Notes under the pieces: model-generated
Seen by the model: only the letters and a program-made list of their open reading frames with translations
The model's database searches: none
What the model was told of the DNA's origin: nothing
Made by a program: the position numbers and the translations under genes
Assembly (NCBI RefSeq): GCF_900230215.1
Contig: NZ_LT907982.1
Location: 434,001 to 498,000, forward strand
DNA: 64,000 nt
Source: Jatrophihabitans sp. GAS493
Lineage (GTDB): Bacteria > Actinomycetota > Actinomycetes > Mycobacteriales > Jatrophihabitantaceae
Reading direction: 5' to 3'
Shown here: in pieces, positions 53,318 through 60,945 of the stretch
Layout of the letters: the number at the start of each line of letters is the position of its first letter
How positions within the stretch are numbered: position 1 is the first letter of the stretch

Positions 53318-54277
53318 ATGACGATCACCGCCACCGGTCTGGGCACCGGCCCAGCGGCGAACCAGACCCGGCTTCTGCATGAGCTGGAGCAGGTTGTGGA
53401 GACGAACCTCGAGCGGCACCTGAGCGTCGCCAAACCGTGGCAGCCACATGACTACATCCCGTGGAGCCGTGGGCGTGACTTCGCGTTTCTCGGCGGCGAG
53501 GACTGGCAGCCGGAAGATTCCCCGCTGGACCCGGTGGCCAAGACGGCGATGATCGTCAACCTGCTCACCGAGGACAACCTCCCCTCCTACCACCGCGAGA
53601 TCGCCACCCGCTTCGGGCGCGAAGGCGCCTGGGGGCAGTGGGTCGGGCAGTGGACGGCCGAGGAGGGGCGGCATGGCATCGCGCTGCGCGACTACCTCGT
53701 GGTCACCCGCGGGGTCGATCCGGTGAAGCTGGAGGCCCTGCGGATGGAGCACATGACGGCCGGCTACGACTCCGGCGACAAGACGATGCTGCAGGCGACC
53801 GCCTACGTCTCCTTCCAGGAGCTGGCCACGCGGGTCTCCCACCGCAACACCGGCAAGGCCACCGGCTGTCCGCTGGCCGAGCAGTTACTCAGCCGCATCG
53901 CCATGGACGAGAACCTGCACATGATCTTCTACCGCAACCTCGTCGAGGCGGCGTTCCAGATCGACGCGGACGCCACCATGTCGGCCATCCGCGACGAAGT
54001 GGTCGGCTTCCAGATGCCGGGGGCGGGCATGACCGACTACCTACGCAACTCGGTGATCATCGCCAAGGCCGGAATCTATGACCTGCGCCTGCATCACGAT
54101 GCGGTGGTCGCACCGATCCTGAAATACTGGCGCGTCTTCGAGCGCGACGACTTCGGCCCGGAGGGTGAGCAGGCTCGCGAGGAGCTGGCCACGTTCATGG
54201 CCACCCTGGATGCGCAGGCGACGAAGTTCGTCGAGCAGCGGGACCGCATGCAGGCTCGCGCCGCCGCCCGCGCCTGA
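53318..54277 (+). CDS. Acyl-ACP desaturase (stearoyl-ACP desaturase type)
   Basis: A 319-residue soluble di-iron enzyme that inserts a cis double bond into acyl-ACP. Iron ligands are seen in EDNLPSYH (Glu85, His92 region), EEGRH (115-119), QELATR (Glu168) and DENLH (197-201), the two ExxH-type sites of this family, DesA1/DesA2-like in mycobacteria. ATG has GGAG upstream. The divergent acyl-CoA synthetase shares its promoter region. An 8-bp inverted repeat (54302-54337) follows and may terminate it. Confidence 0.92.
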   Translation: MTITATGLGTGPAANQTRLLHELEQVVETNLERHLSVAKPWQPHDYIPWSRGRDFAFLGGEDWQPEDSPLDPVAKTAMIVNLLTEDNLPSYHREIATRFGREGAWGQWVGQWTAEEGRHGIALRDYLVVTRGVDPVKLEALRMEHMTAGYDSGDKTMLQATAYVSFQELATRVSHRNTGKATGCPLAEQLLSRIAMDENLHMIFYRNLVEAAFQIDADATMSAIRDEVVGFQMPGAGMTDYLRNSVIIAKAGIYDLRLHHDAVVAPILKYWRVFERDDFGPEGEQAREELATFMATLDAQATKFVEQRDRMQARAAARA

Positions 54278-54367
54278 CTAGTCGCGTCTCCGGCGAACGA
54301 TCCTGCACTCTGGGGGCTCTGGGCCACATAGTGCAGGAGGTTCAGCGCGCGTTTGCCCGACCTGGCC

Positions 54368-54928
54368 TCAGATCAGCTGGCGGTGGTCGCTCGGTTCGGG
54401 GTCCGGCGTCACCGGGTCGTCCTCATCCCGCCCGTCGCCGCCCTGGCACTGGGGGCACCAAGGCTGCAACCGTCGGTGCGTCGAATATGAGGCGATCAGG
54501 TAGATCATGCTCAGCTGTAACGCGGCCCAGAGAATCCGGGTGGCGGCGTTTGGATCGACACTGACCAGCAGGTTCACCGCGACCAGGGCCAGCAGATAGC
54601 CGACGACGATCTTCTTGTTCCCCCCGGCGTGGGCCACCCGGAAGCGGTTCTGGTAACGCGCGGCACTCTCGCTCGGGTTCAGTGGCATCGAGGACATGCA
54701 GCGTTCACAGAGGCGACGGTCGTGCTGGCGCATCAACGTCCAGGTGCCCAGAACGACAAACATCAGCAAAACAGGGAGTGTTATCGCCAGCGTCGAGGTG
54801 CCGTCCTCGATCGGGTGCACGCCGAGCGCGACCGCGGCGATGATCGCGGCAACCAGAATCTGCGGAGCGAAGTGGCCGAGTTGCCAGCCGATGCGACGCG
54901 GCTGCGCGCCGCCGTATGTGTATGTCAT
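54368..54928 (-). CDS. Four-helix membrane protein with CxxC pairs, unknown function
   Basis: A 186-residue protein with helices at about 24-40, 48-66, 105-122 and 130-147. Two CxxC motifs (CERC near 74-77 and CPQC near 159-162) could bind zinc. The C-terminal tail is acidic. I do not recognise the family. Monocistronic; it converges on the desaturase gene. Confidence 0.72.
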   Translation of the reverse strand: MTYTYGGAQPRRIGWQLGHFAPQILVAAIIAAVALGVHPIEDGTSTLAITLPVLLMFVVLGTWTLMRQHDRRLCERCMSSMPLNPSESAARYQNRFRVAHAGGNKKIVVGYLLALVAVNLLVSVDPNAATRILWAALQLSMIYLIASYSTHRRLQPWCPQCQGGDGRDEDDPVTPDPEPSDHRQLI

Positions 54929-55094
54929 CTCTGATGCCCCCGCACCTCGATGGTGGAGCTTTCCACTGTAGGCGGAGGTGCGGCTCCGGTCTAGGAGCTG
55001 GGCGGTAGTTGAGACGTTGCCCTCAGCGCCCGGACGGAACCGGTCGCCGATCCTTCGACGACCGGAATGTCCATAAATACAAGGGCTATACGAA

Positions 55095-55550
55095 CTACGC
55101 GTCCGGTAGCGCCTGATTGAAGAGGCGAACCTGCCCGCGGGCGATCGCCTTCCCCGCGCTGTTGGTGAGCTCGGCCGACCAGAGCTGAAGCGTCCGTCCC
55201 TGCTGGATCGGAGTGCTCACGACGTCCAGGCGGCCGCGGACGTGCGGGCGAAGGAAGTCGGTCTGATTGTTCACCCCGACGGCGAACATCCCCTTATCTT
55301 GTACGGCGAATGAGGCCCCGACGCTGGTGACGCTCTCGATGACCGTTGCGTACAGTCCGCCGTGGGTGATCCCCCACGGCGTGTGATGCTCCTCGGTTAC
55401 CTCCAGATGCGCACGCACCTCGGTCGCCGTGATCAGGTCGAACTGCAGGCCCACGGCCTGCAGGAATAAGCTGGCTCGACCCAGCTCCACCGCCTGCAGC
55501 GGGTCGGAGATGGGGCCAACCGCAGGGTCAGTCAGAGGTGCTTGCGTCAT
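55095..55550 (-). CDS. PaaI-family hotdog-fold acyl-CoA thioesterase
   Basis: A 151-residue hotdog protein. HHTPWGITHGGLYATVIESV carries the conserved HGG and glutamate region of PaaI-type thioesterases, followed by the strand pattern FLRPHVRGRLDVV and LQLWSAELTNSAGK. It would release a free acid from acyl-CoA. ATG has an AGGAAG site. It is 90 bases downstream of the thiolase on the same strand, separated by a 25-bp inverted repeat. Confidence 0.87.
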   Translation of the reverse strand: MTQAPLTDPAVGPISDPLQAVELGRASLFLQAVGLQFDLITATEVRAHLEVTEEHHTPWGITHGGLYATVIESVTSVGASFAVQDKGMFAVGVNNQTDFLRPHVRGRLDVVSTPIQQGRTLQLWSAELTNSAGKAIARGQVRLFNQALPDA

Positions 55551-55588
55551 CTATTCTTCCTTGTTTCATTGTCGATACTCGAACTATT

Positions 55589-55613
55589 CGATCGTCGAAC
55601 TCTTCGACGATCG
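55589..55613. repeat. 25-bp perfect inverted repeat between thiolase and thioesterase
   Basis: CGATCGTCGAA-CTC-TTCGACGATCG, an 11-bp perfect stem with a 3-base loop, about 30 bases after the thiolase stop and just upstream of the thioesterase. No T-run follows on the minus strand. It could attenuate or end the thiolase transcript, or act as an operator. Confidence 0.65.
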
Positions 55614-55640
55614 TCGGAGTGGAGAGAACCCGGACTGGAG

Positions 55641-56837
55641 TCAGTCGAGTCGCTCGATGATCGTGGCGTTGGCCAACCCGCCCGCCTCACACATGGTCTG
55701 CAGGCCGAACCGGCCGCCGGTCTGCTCCAGCACCGACAGCAGGGTGGTCGCCAGCCGGGCGCCGCTGGCGCCCAGCGGGTGACCGATCGCGGTGGCGCCG
55801 CCATTGACGTTCACCTTGGCCAGGTCGACACCGGTCTCGGCCTGCCAGGCCAGCACCACACTGGCGAACGCCTCGTTCACCTCGAAGGCATCGATGTCAC
55901 CGATCGACAGGCCGGCCCGGGCCAGCACCTTGCGGGTCGCCGGGATGACCCCGGTCAGCATCATCAGCGGATCGTCGCCGACCACGGCGAAGGAATGTAG
56001 CCGAGCTCGCGGTCGTAGCCCGAGACGGGCCGCCGTCTCGCTACTGGCGATGAGCACGGCGGCCGATCCGTCGGTTATCGGGCTGGAGTTGCCGGCGGTG
56101 ACACTCCAGTTGATCTGCGGGAAGCGCTCGGACATCGCGTCACTGTAGAAGGCCGGTTTGAGACCGGCCAGCACCTGCACCGAAGTTCCGGCCCGGACGG
56201 CCTCGTCCCGGCTGAAGTCGATCACCTCGCCACTGGCCGTCTCCACCTTCAGCGGAGCCACCTCGCGGTCGAAGCGGCCGGCGGCGGCGGCGTCGGCGGC
56301 GCGCCGATGGCTCTCTGCGGCGAACTCGTCCAGCTGGGTGCGGGTGAAGCCCCACTTGGCGGCGATCAACTCGGCGCTGATCCCCTGCGGGATCAGTCCG
56401 TCCGGGTAGCGGGCCTGGACCCCGCTGCCGAACGGGTTCTGCCCGATGAGGTTTGCCCCCATCGGTACCCGACCCATCGACTCCACGCCGGAGGCGATGA
56501 CCAGGTCGTAGGCCCCGGCGATGACACCCTGGGCGGCGAAGTGGATGGCCTGCTGGCTGCTGCCGCACTGCCGGTCCACCGTGGTGGCGGGCACGCTCTC
56601 GGGGAGCCCGGCGGCCAGCGCAGCCCACCGGGTGGTGTTGTTGCTCTGCTCCCCGACCTGACCGACGGCACCACCGATGACGTCGTCGATGAGGGCCGGG
56701 TCGATGCCGGTGCGGGCGACGAGCTGACGGATCGAGTGAGCGTGCAGGTCAACGGAGTGCACCCCGGCGAGGCCGCCGTTCGGCTTCCCCTTCCCGATCG
56801 GGCTGCGTACCGCGTCGATGATTACCGCGTCTGTCAT
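55641..56837 (-). CDS. Thiolase (acetyl-CoA C-acyltransferase, FadA-like)
   Basis: A 398-residue thiolase. Catalytic Cys91 sits in DRQCGSSQQA, His353 in GHPLGASG and Cys383 in CEAGGLANA; NEAFAS is also present. All active-site residues are intact. The degradative type (FadA) is more likely than the biosynthetic one from length and motifs. ATG has a GGAAG site. It is divergent from an HxlR regulator across 155 bases that hold a clear palindrome, and is followed by a thioesterase gene. Confidence 0.92.
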   Translation of the reverse strand: MTDAVIIDAVRSPIGKGKPNGGLAGVHSVDLHAHSIRQLVARTGIDPALIDDVIGGAVGQVGEQSNNTTRWAALAAGLPESVPATTVDRQCGSSQQAIHFAAQGVIAGAYDLVIASGVESMGRVPMGANLIGQNPFGSGVQARYPDGLIPQGISAELIAAKWGFTRTQLDEFAAESHRRAADAAAAGRFDREVAPLKVETASGEVIDFSRDEAVRAGTSVQVLAGLKPAFYSDAMSERFPQINWSVTAGNSSPITDGSAAVLIASSETAARLGLRPRARLHSFAVVGDDPLMMLTGVIPATRKVLARAGLSIGDIDAFEVNEAFASVVLAWQAETGVDLAKVNVNGGATAIGHPLGASGARLATTLLSVLEQTGGRFGLQTMCEAGGLANATIIERLD

Positions 56838-56911
56838 GACTGACTTCCTTCGAAAGCGACTGAAGAAGCAAGCAGGCGACTCCCCGGACGCATACCCCTG
56901 CGATGCGAGCG

Positions 56912-56928
56912 GGTTTGAGAATCAAACC
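56912..56928. promoter_or_regulatory. Candidate HxlR operator
   Basis: GGTTTGA-GAA-TCAAACC is a perfect 17-bp palindrome in the divergent promoter between thiolase and HxlR genes. A second half-like GTTTGATTT lies near 56955. Likely bound by the HxlR protein. Confidence 0.65.
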
Positions 56929-56992
56929 TACTGATCGGAACGCTAGCAGAGCGAGTTTGATTTCACTACCCACCAGGGGCGAGAATTGTGGA

Positions 56993-57466
56993 ATGTCAGG
57001 TACGACCGAGATTCATCAGCTGCCGACCCTGCCGGCCACCCCGGAGCCGTACGTCCGCGAGTGCACCATCGCCGACGCCCTCGCCGTCATCGGCGATCGC
57101 TGGTCGCTGCTGGCCATCCGGGAGATGTTCTACGGGGTGCACCGCTTCAACGACATCGCGCGTAACACCGGCGCGCCGCGGGACATCCTGACCAGCCGGT
57201 TGCGCAAACTCGTCGATACCGGAGTCCTGACCCGGGAGCAGTACAGCGAGCGCCCGGCCCGCTTCGAGTACCAGCTGACCGACGCCGGGCGCGCCCTCTC
57301 ACCAGTGCTGCTCACCTTGAAGGAATGGGGGGACACCTACCTCATCGAGGGGGTGCCGCCCGTGCGCTACCGGCACTCCTGCGGCTCGGAGCTGCACGCG
57401 GTGGTCACCTGCCAGAACTGCGAGCAGCCGCTGGCTGACCGATCACTGCGCCTCATCCGAGACTGA
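56993..57466 (+). CDS. HxlR-family transcriptional regulator
   Basis: A 157-residue winged-helix regulator. ECTIADALAVIGDRWSLLAI is the HxlR start with conserved Cys24; FNDIARNTGAPRDILTSRLR is the recognition helix and YQLTDAGRAL the wing. The C-terminal tail adds Cys130, Cys140 and Cys143 (CQNC), a possible zinc knuckle or redox site. ATG 56993 is chosen; upstream in-frame sequence covers the operator. It probably controls the divergent thiolase gene and itself. Confidence 0.9.
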   Translation: MSGTTEIHQLPTLPATPEPYVRECTIADALAVIGDRWSLLAIREMFYGVHRFNDIARNTGAPRDILTSRLRKLVDTGVLTREQYSERPARFEYQLTDAGRALSPVLLTLKEWGDTYLIEGVPPVRYRHSCGSELHAVVTCQNCEQPLADRSLRLIRD

Positions 57467-57515
57467 CCCTGCTCTCGTCGCCTCACTGCCGAGTACGCAT
57501 ATTTCCGCGCTTGGA

Positions 57516-57548
57516 GAGTTTTGTTCCCGGATTCCGGGAACAAAACTC
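57516..57548 (+). terminator. Strong terminator after the HxlR gene
   Basis: GAGTTTTGTTCCCGG (57516-57530) pairs perfectly with 57534-57548 around a 3-base loop, a 15-bp stem. It is symmetrical, so it can act on both convergent transcripts. Confidence 0.75.
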
Positions 57549-57620
57549 CCCAAGAACTACGGACGGGCGTCGAGTCGCGAGCACGGGCAGACCGTTCAGC
57601 TAAGCGACCTGGAAATGGAC

Positions 57621-57652
57621 CACGCCTGGCCGTCGACGGACGGCCAAGCGTG
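57621..57652 (-). terminator. Second hairpin between HxlR and DUF6458 genes
   Basis: CACGCCTGGCCGTC (57621-57634) pairs with 57639-57652 at 13 of 14 positions, loop GACG. It lies 35 bases beyond the stop of the minus-strand DUF6458 gene and probably terminates it. A GCGTGATGAGGGGGG direct repeat follows. Confidence 0.6.
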
Positions 57653-57686
57653 ATGAGGGGGGCGTGATGAGGGGGGAGGGAGGAGC

Positions 57687-57926
57687 TTAGATGCGCGGCT
57701 CAACCGTGCTAGCCGGCTCGACGTAGGTCGCACCGTCGGGGCGGTACACGACGTCAGTACGGCGACGGGCCGTCATCATGATCAGGGTAAGGACCAGGCC
57801 GGCGGCACCGACGACCATCAGCACCACGCCAACGGTCGAGAGGTCGATCCCGTTTACCTGTTTTGTCACCGCGAAAGTAAGGATCGCGCCGACTGCGATG
57901 AGAAAGAAGCTTGCACCGATTCGCAT
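57687..57926 (-). CDS. DUF6458 family small membrane protein
   Basis: A 79-residue protein with two membrane helices (about 3-20 and 31-50, TVGVVLMVVGAAGLVLTLIM) joined by NGIDLSTVGV, then a basic stretch and polar tail. This is the plan of the actinobacterial DUF6458 family, role unknown. ATG 57926 has a GGGGAG site; the longer frame upstream lacks family sequence. Confidence 0.82.
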   Translation of the reverse strand: MRIGASFFLIAVGAILTFAVTKQVNGIDLSTVGVVLMVVGAAGLVLTLIMMTARRRTDVVYRPDGATYVEPASTVEPRI

Positions 57927-58037
57927 GATTACTCCCCGTGTCTGACCCCGGTGGGGGTCGCTTGATTGACTCAGAGGCTCCATGCCTCGGGGAGTTTGAT
58001 ACCCAGCTCGCAGAACATCCAAACCGCCGGATATCGA

Positions 58038-58090
58038 CTAGGGAGGGCTAGGGAGGGCTAAGGAGGGCCTAAGGAGGACCTAAGGAGGGC
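58038..58090. repeat. 10/11-bp tandem repeats (CTARGGAGGG) after the lipoate-ligase gene
   Basis: Five head-to-tail copies: two CTAGGGAGGG, one CTAAGGAGGG and two CCTAAGGAGGR. They lie directly beyond the stop of the minus-strand ligase gene, in the gap to DUF6458. Confidence 0.85.
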
Positions 58091-58100
58091 GAGCCAGTGA

Positions 58101-59150
58101 CTAGGGAATGCGGTTGGTCCACTCGGGTGTGCCGAACTTCGTCTCGACGAGCTCCGATGCCCGTAGCAGTTCGGCGTCGGTCACCTCGTCCGGCTTGAGC
58201 CCGTAGCGACGAGAGAAGCTGGCCAGCATCACGTCGATGACCGTCTCCCGCGGCAGCCCGGTCTGGGAGCGCAGCGGGTCGACCCGCTTGGCCGCGCTGG
58301 CCGTTCCCTTCATCGACAGCTTCTCGCCGCCGATTCGCAGCACCTGAGTCATCTTCTCCGCATCGATGTCATACGACATCGTGACGTGATGCAGCACGGC
58401 CCCGGTTCCCAACCGCTTCTGGGCGGCGCCGGCTATCTTCCCGTCCGGGGATGCGATGTCGTTGAGCGGCTGATACCAGGCCTTGATCCCCAGTTCGTGC
58501 AGCGCCGCCAGCACCCAATCGTCGAGAAATGCATAGGAATCCTGGAATGAGAGTCCCTCGACCAGTGAGCCCGGGACGTAGAGCGAGTAGGTGATCGTGT
58601 TCCCCGGCTCGACGAACATCGCGCCGCCGCCGCTGATTCGACGCACCACCTGGATGCCGTAGCGTTCGGCACCCTCGGCATTCACCTCATTACGGACCGA
58701 CTGGAATGACCCGATAACCACGCAGGGTTCAGACCACTCCCAGACCCGCAGGGTGGGTGGCCGACGCCCGGCGGCGACCTCCTCCAGCAGCGTCTGATCC
58801 ATGCTCATGTGGTAGAGCGGCGAGCGCGGGGGCTCGTGAATGAGCTGCCAATCGTGATCGGTCCAGCTGGTCGCCGCCGCCAGCGCCCGCCGGACCGCGG
58901 TGGCCACGCTGGCTGTACTGAAGCCGTACATGACGGTCTCCGGCGGGAGGGCGCGCTGCACGACGGCGGACAGTGACTCGCCGGTGGAGTTCGCCGGTTG
59001 GCCGTCGAGGGCTTCGTTGATCAGCAGCAGAGCCTCATCCGGTTCGAGGAAGAAATCGCCGGATACCCGTACATTCCTCAGGGTTGCGTCGACGACGTCG
59101 AGGTCGACCACGACCAACTTGCCCCCTGGCACCTTGAACTCGCCGTGCAC
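58101..59150 (-). CDS. Lipoate-protein ligase A family protein with N-terminal accessory domain
   Basis: A 349-residue protein. The N-terminal 90 residues (GEFKVPGGKLVVVDLDV, VRVSGDFFLEPDEALLLIN) resemble the accessory domain that in E. coli LplA sits at the C terminus. The catalytic LplA/BirA fold follows from about 105 (RISGGGAMFVEPGNTITYS, then DGKIAGAAQKR with the expected lysine). It should attach lipoate, octanoate or a similar acid to a carrier lysine. GTG start. No lipoate-dependent enzyme is adjacent. Family sure; substrate not. Confidence 0.85.
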   Translation of the reverse strand: MHGEFKVPGGKLVVVDLDVVDATLRNVRVSGDFFLEPDEALLLINEALDGQPANSTGESLSAVVQRALPPETVMYGFSTASVATAVRRALAAATSWTDHDWQLIHEPPRSPLYHMSMDQTLLEEVAAGRRPPTLRVWEWSEPCVVIGSFQSVRNEVNAEGAERYGIQVVRRISGGGAMFVEPGNTITYSLYVPGSLVEGLSFQDSYAFLDDWVLAALHELGIKAWYQPLNDIASPDGKIAGAAQKRLGTGAVLHHVTMSYDIDAEKMTQVLRIGGEKLSMKGTASAAKRVDPLRSQTGLPRETVIDVMLASFSRRYGLKPDEVTDAELLRASELVETKFGTPEWTNRIP

Positions 59151-59168
59151 TTCGACCCCACTCCCGGT

Positions 59169-59188
59169 AGTTACTAGTTCAAGTAACT
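59169..59188. repeat. Inverted repeat upstream of the lipoate-ligase-like gene
   Basis: AGTTACT-AGTTCA-AGTAACT, 7-bp perfect arms, 18 bases upstream of the GTG start. It could be an operator or a leader hairpin. Confidence 0.45.
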
Positions 59189-59230
59189 CACGAATACGGT
59201 CGAAATAGTCCCAACCTGTGGGCTATCAGC

Positions 59231-60583
59231 CTACTTTCCGGCAGAGTTCGGGCCCTGTTCACCGATGCTGGCCAGTTCCTTGATCACATCCGCGATCTGC
59301 GATGCGCCGTCGGCAACATGCCCGAACGTGTCCCGGGTCTGGGCGGTGATCACCGACTGCTCCTCGACGGCCGCGGCGATGGTCGTGGTGTAACCGTCGA
59401 TCTGGTCGATGACCTCGGAGACCTGCACCATCGACTCCAGCGCATTGCCGGTTCCGGAGGTGATACGCGCGGCGATGGCGCTGATCGTGTCGGTTGCCGT
59501 CGCGGTGTCCCGGGCCAGATCCTTCACCTCGGCGGCGACAACCGCGAAGCCCTTCCCCGCCTCACCGGCTCGAGCGGCCTCGATAGTGGCGTTGAGGGCG
59601 AGCAGGTTCGTCTGCGCGGCGATACCGGTGATGACCCCGACCAGGCGGGTGATGTCCTCGACCTCGTCGCCGAGGGCGGAGATGACGGTGCTGGTTCCCT
59701 TCACCAGGTCGACCGCACCGGTGGTGACGACGGAGACATTGCTGACGTTGGTCGAGATCTCGCGGATCGCCGAGTCGATGGAGGCGACCGCGGTGGCCGC
59801 AGCCGAGACACCCTCGGAGACGTTGCCGGATGCGCCGCTGAGTGAGTGGATCTGCTCGTCGACGCTCTCCCGGCTCTCGCGGGCCTGGGCGTCGGCCGCG
59901 GCGAGAGCCCGGTCGTTCTCGAGACGCTCGGCGTTGTTACGGCGTTCGGCGTCCAGCTGGTCGGCGAGGGCCTCACGGGCCTGGGTCTCGGCGACGGTCG
60001 CATCGATCTGGGAGGCCTCGGCGAAGCGCCAGAAGGTGATCTGCGCGGCGGCCGCGCCAAGAACGAAAGCGGCGTGGATGAGGGCCCAGAGAACCGGCTT
60101 CTGCGCCTCGGTGCTGCCCATCGAGAAGAGGTGCATGGGCATCCAGATCGCCATCGCGAGGTGGTGCACGGCGGTGAAGGCTACGGCGATGAGGTAGACC
60201 GACCAGCTCTGGTAGAGCGCGATGAAGCCGAGGACGACGAAGAATTCGAAGTGCGCCGAGACGGAGCCACCCATCAGTTCGACCAGCGTGCTGGCGCTGC
60301 CGAGGAGGGCGATCGAGGTCGCAATCGAGGCGACGGCGCGGTTCTGCGTGATTCCGGCGATGGTGGCCGGCAGCAGGATGAGGACGGCGCCCTCGATGAG
60401 CGCGCCGCGAGTCCCGAACGAGCCGAAGAGGGCGAGCCCGACCAGTAGCGGAACGTGCAGCAGCAGCACGGCCTGGACCACCCGGTGCCGCTGCTTCCAG
60501 GCGGCGTCGCTGAGCGGCAGACCGATCGGCAGGAGCGCGAGCAGACCGGTGCGGTGCTGGTTGGCGCTGGCTGGCTGAGTCAA
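59231..60583 (-). CDS. Methyl-accepting chemotaxis protein
   Basis: A 450-residue receptor with six predicted helices in residues 20-195 and no large extracytoplasmic sensor, so it probably senses within or through the membrane. The cytoplasmic signalling domain is at about 235-450, with [25 protein letters not shown] at the hairpin tip, the CheA/CheW contact region. TTG start at 60583 is chosen for its GAGGA site; longer frames are unconvincing. No other che or flagellar gene is in the window, so it is an orphan here. Confidence 0.88.
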   Translation of the reverse strand: MTQPASANQHRTGLLALLPIGLPLSDAAWKQRHRVVQAVLLLHVPLLVGLALFGSFGTRGALIEGAVLILLPATIAGITQNRAVASIATSIALLGSASTLVELMGGSVSAHFEFFVVLGFIALYQSWSVYLIAVAFTAVHHLAMAIWMPMHLFSMGSTEAQKPVLWALIHAAFVLGAAAAQITFWRFAEASQIDATVAETQAREALADQLDAERRNNAERLENDRALAAADAQARESRESVDEQIHSLSGASGNVSEGVSAAATAVASIDSAIREISTNVSNVSVVTTGAVDLVKGTSTVISALGDEVEDITRLVGVITGIAAQTNLLALNATIEAARAGEAGKGFAVVAAEVKDLARDTATATDTISAIAARITSGTGNALESMVQVSEVIDQIDGYTTTIAAAVEEQSVITAQTRDTFGHVADGASQIADVIKELASIGEQGPNSAGK

Positions 60584-60945
60584 GACAGTTCCTCGTCTGG
60601 GTAGGGACGTTTCCCCCTCTATCGGCAGGCCACGATCGGACGTTAGGCGAGCTATTGGCCGGTCAAATAATCGGCGAGTAGTCGGACGGCAGTCGGCCGA
60701 TACGGGGCGGCAGTCTTGCCCGGAGTGGCCGACCGTTGCCCGGCAGAACGTCGAATCCGGCGACCCGAACGACGTTTCGCGGGGCGGAGCGCCAGTAGAG
60801 CGGTCAGCAGAGCGGTCAGATGAATCTTTCGGCCGAACAGGCTGTACACGCCGACGGCTCTTGACCGGCCACCTACTCATGGGTGAAAGTCAACTAAGAA
60901 TTCGCAATGAGCTGATCAACCGATCCGGGCCCTTGGGGGATTTTC
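60584..60945. other. Gene-free stretch of about 360 bases
   Basis: Separates the divergent chemoreceptor and hydrolase genes and must hold both promoters. A GAGCGGTCAGCA-type direct repeat is near 60795. A TTGACC near 60860 might be a -35 element for the hydrolase. No gene or RNA fold is convincing. Confidence 0.4.

Noticed and set aside
60652-60849. Minus-strand basic frame upstream of the chemoreceptor
   Set aside because: Arg/Leu-rich composition without domain, and it lies where both divergent promoters must be.
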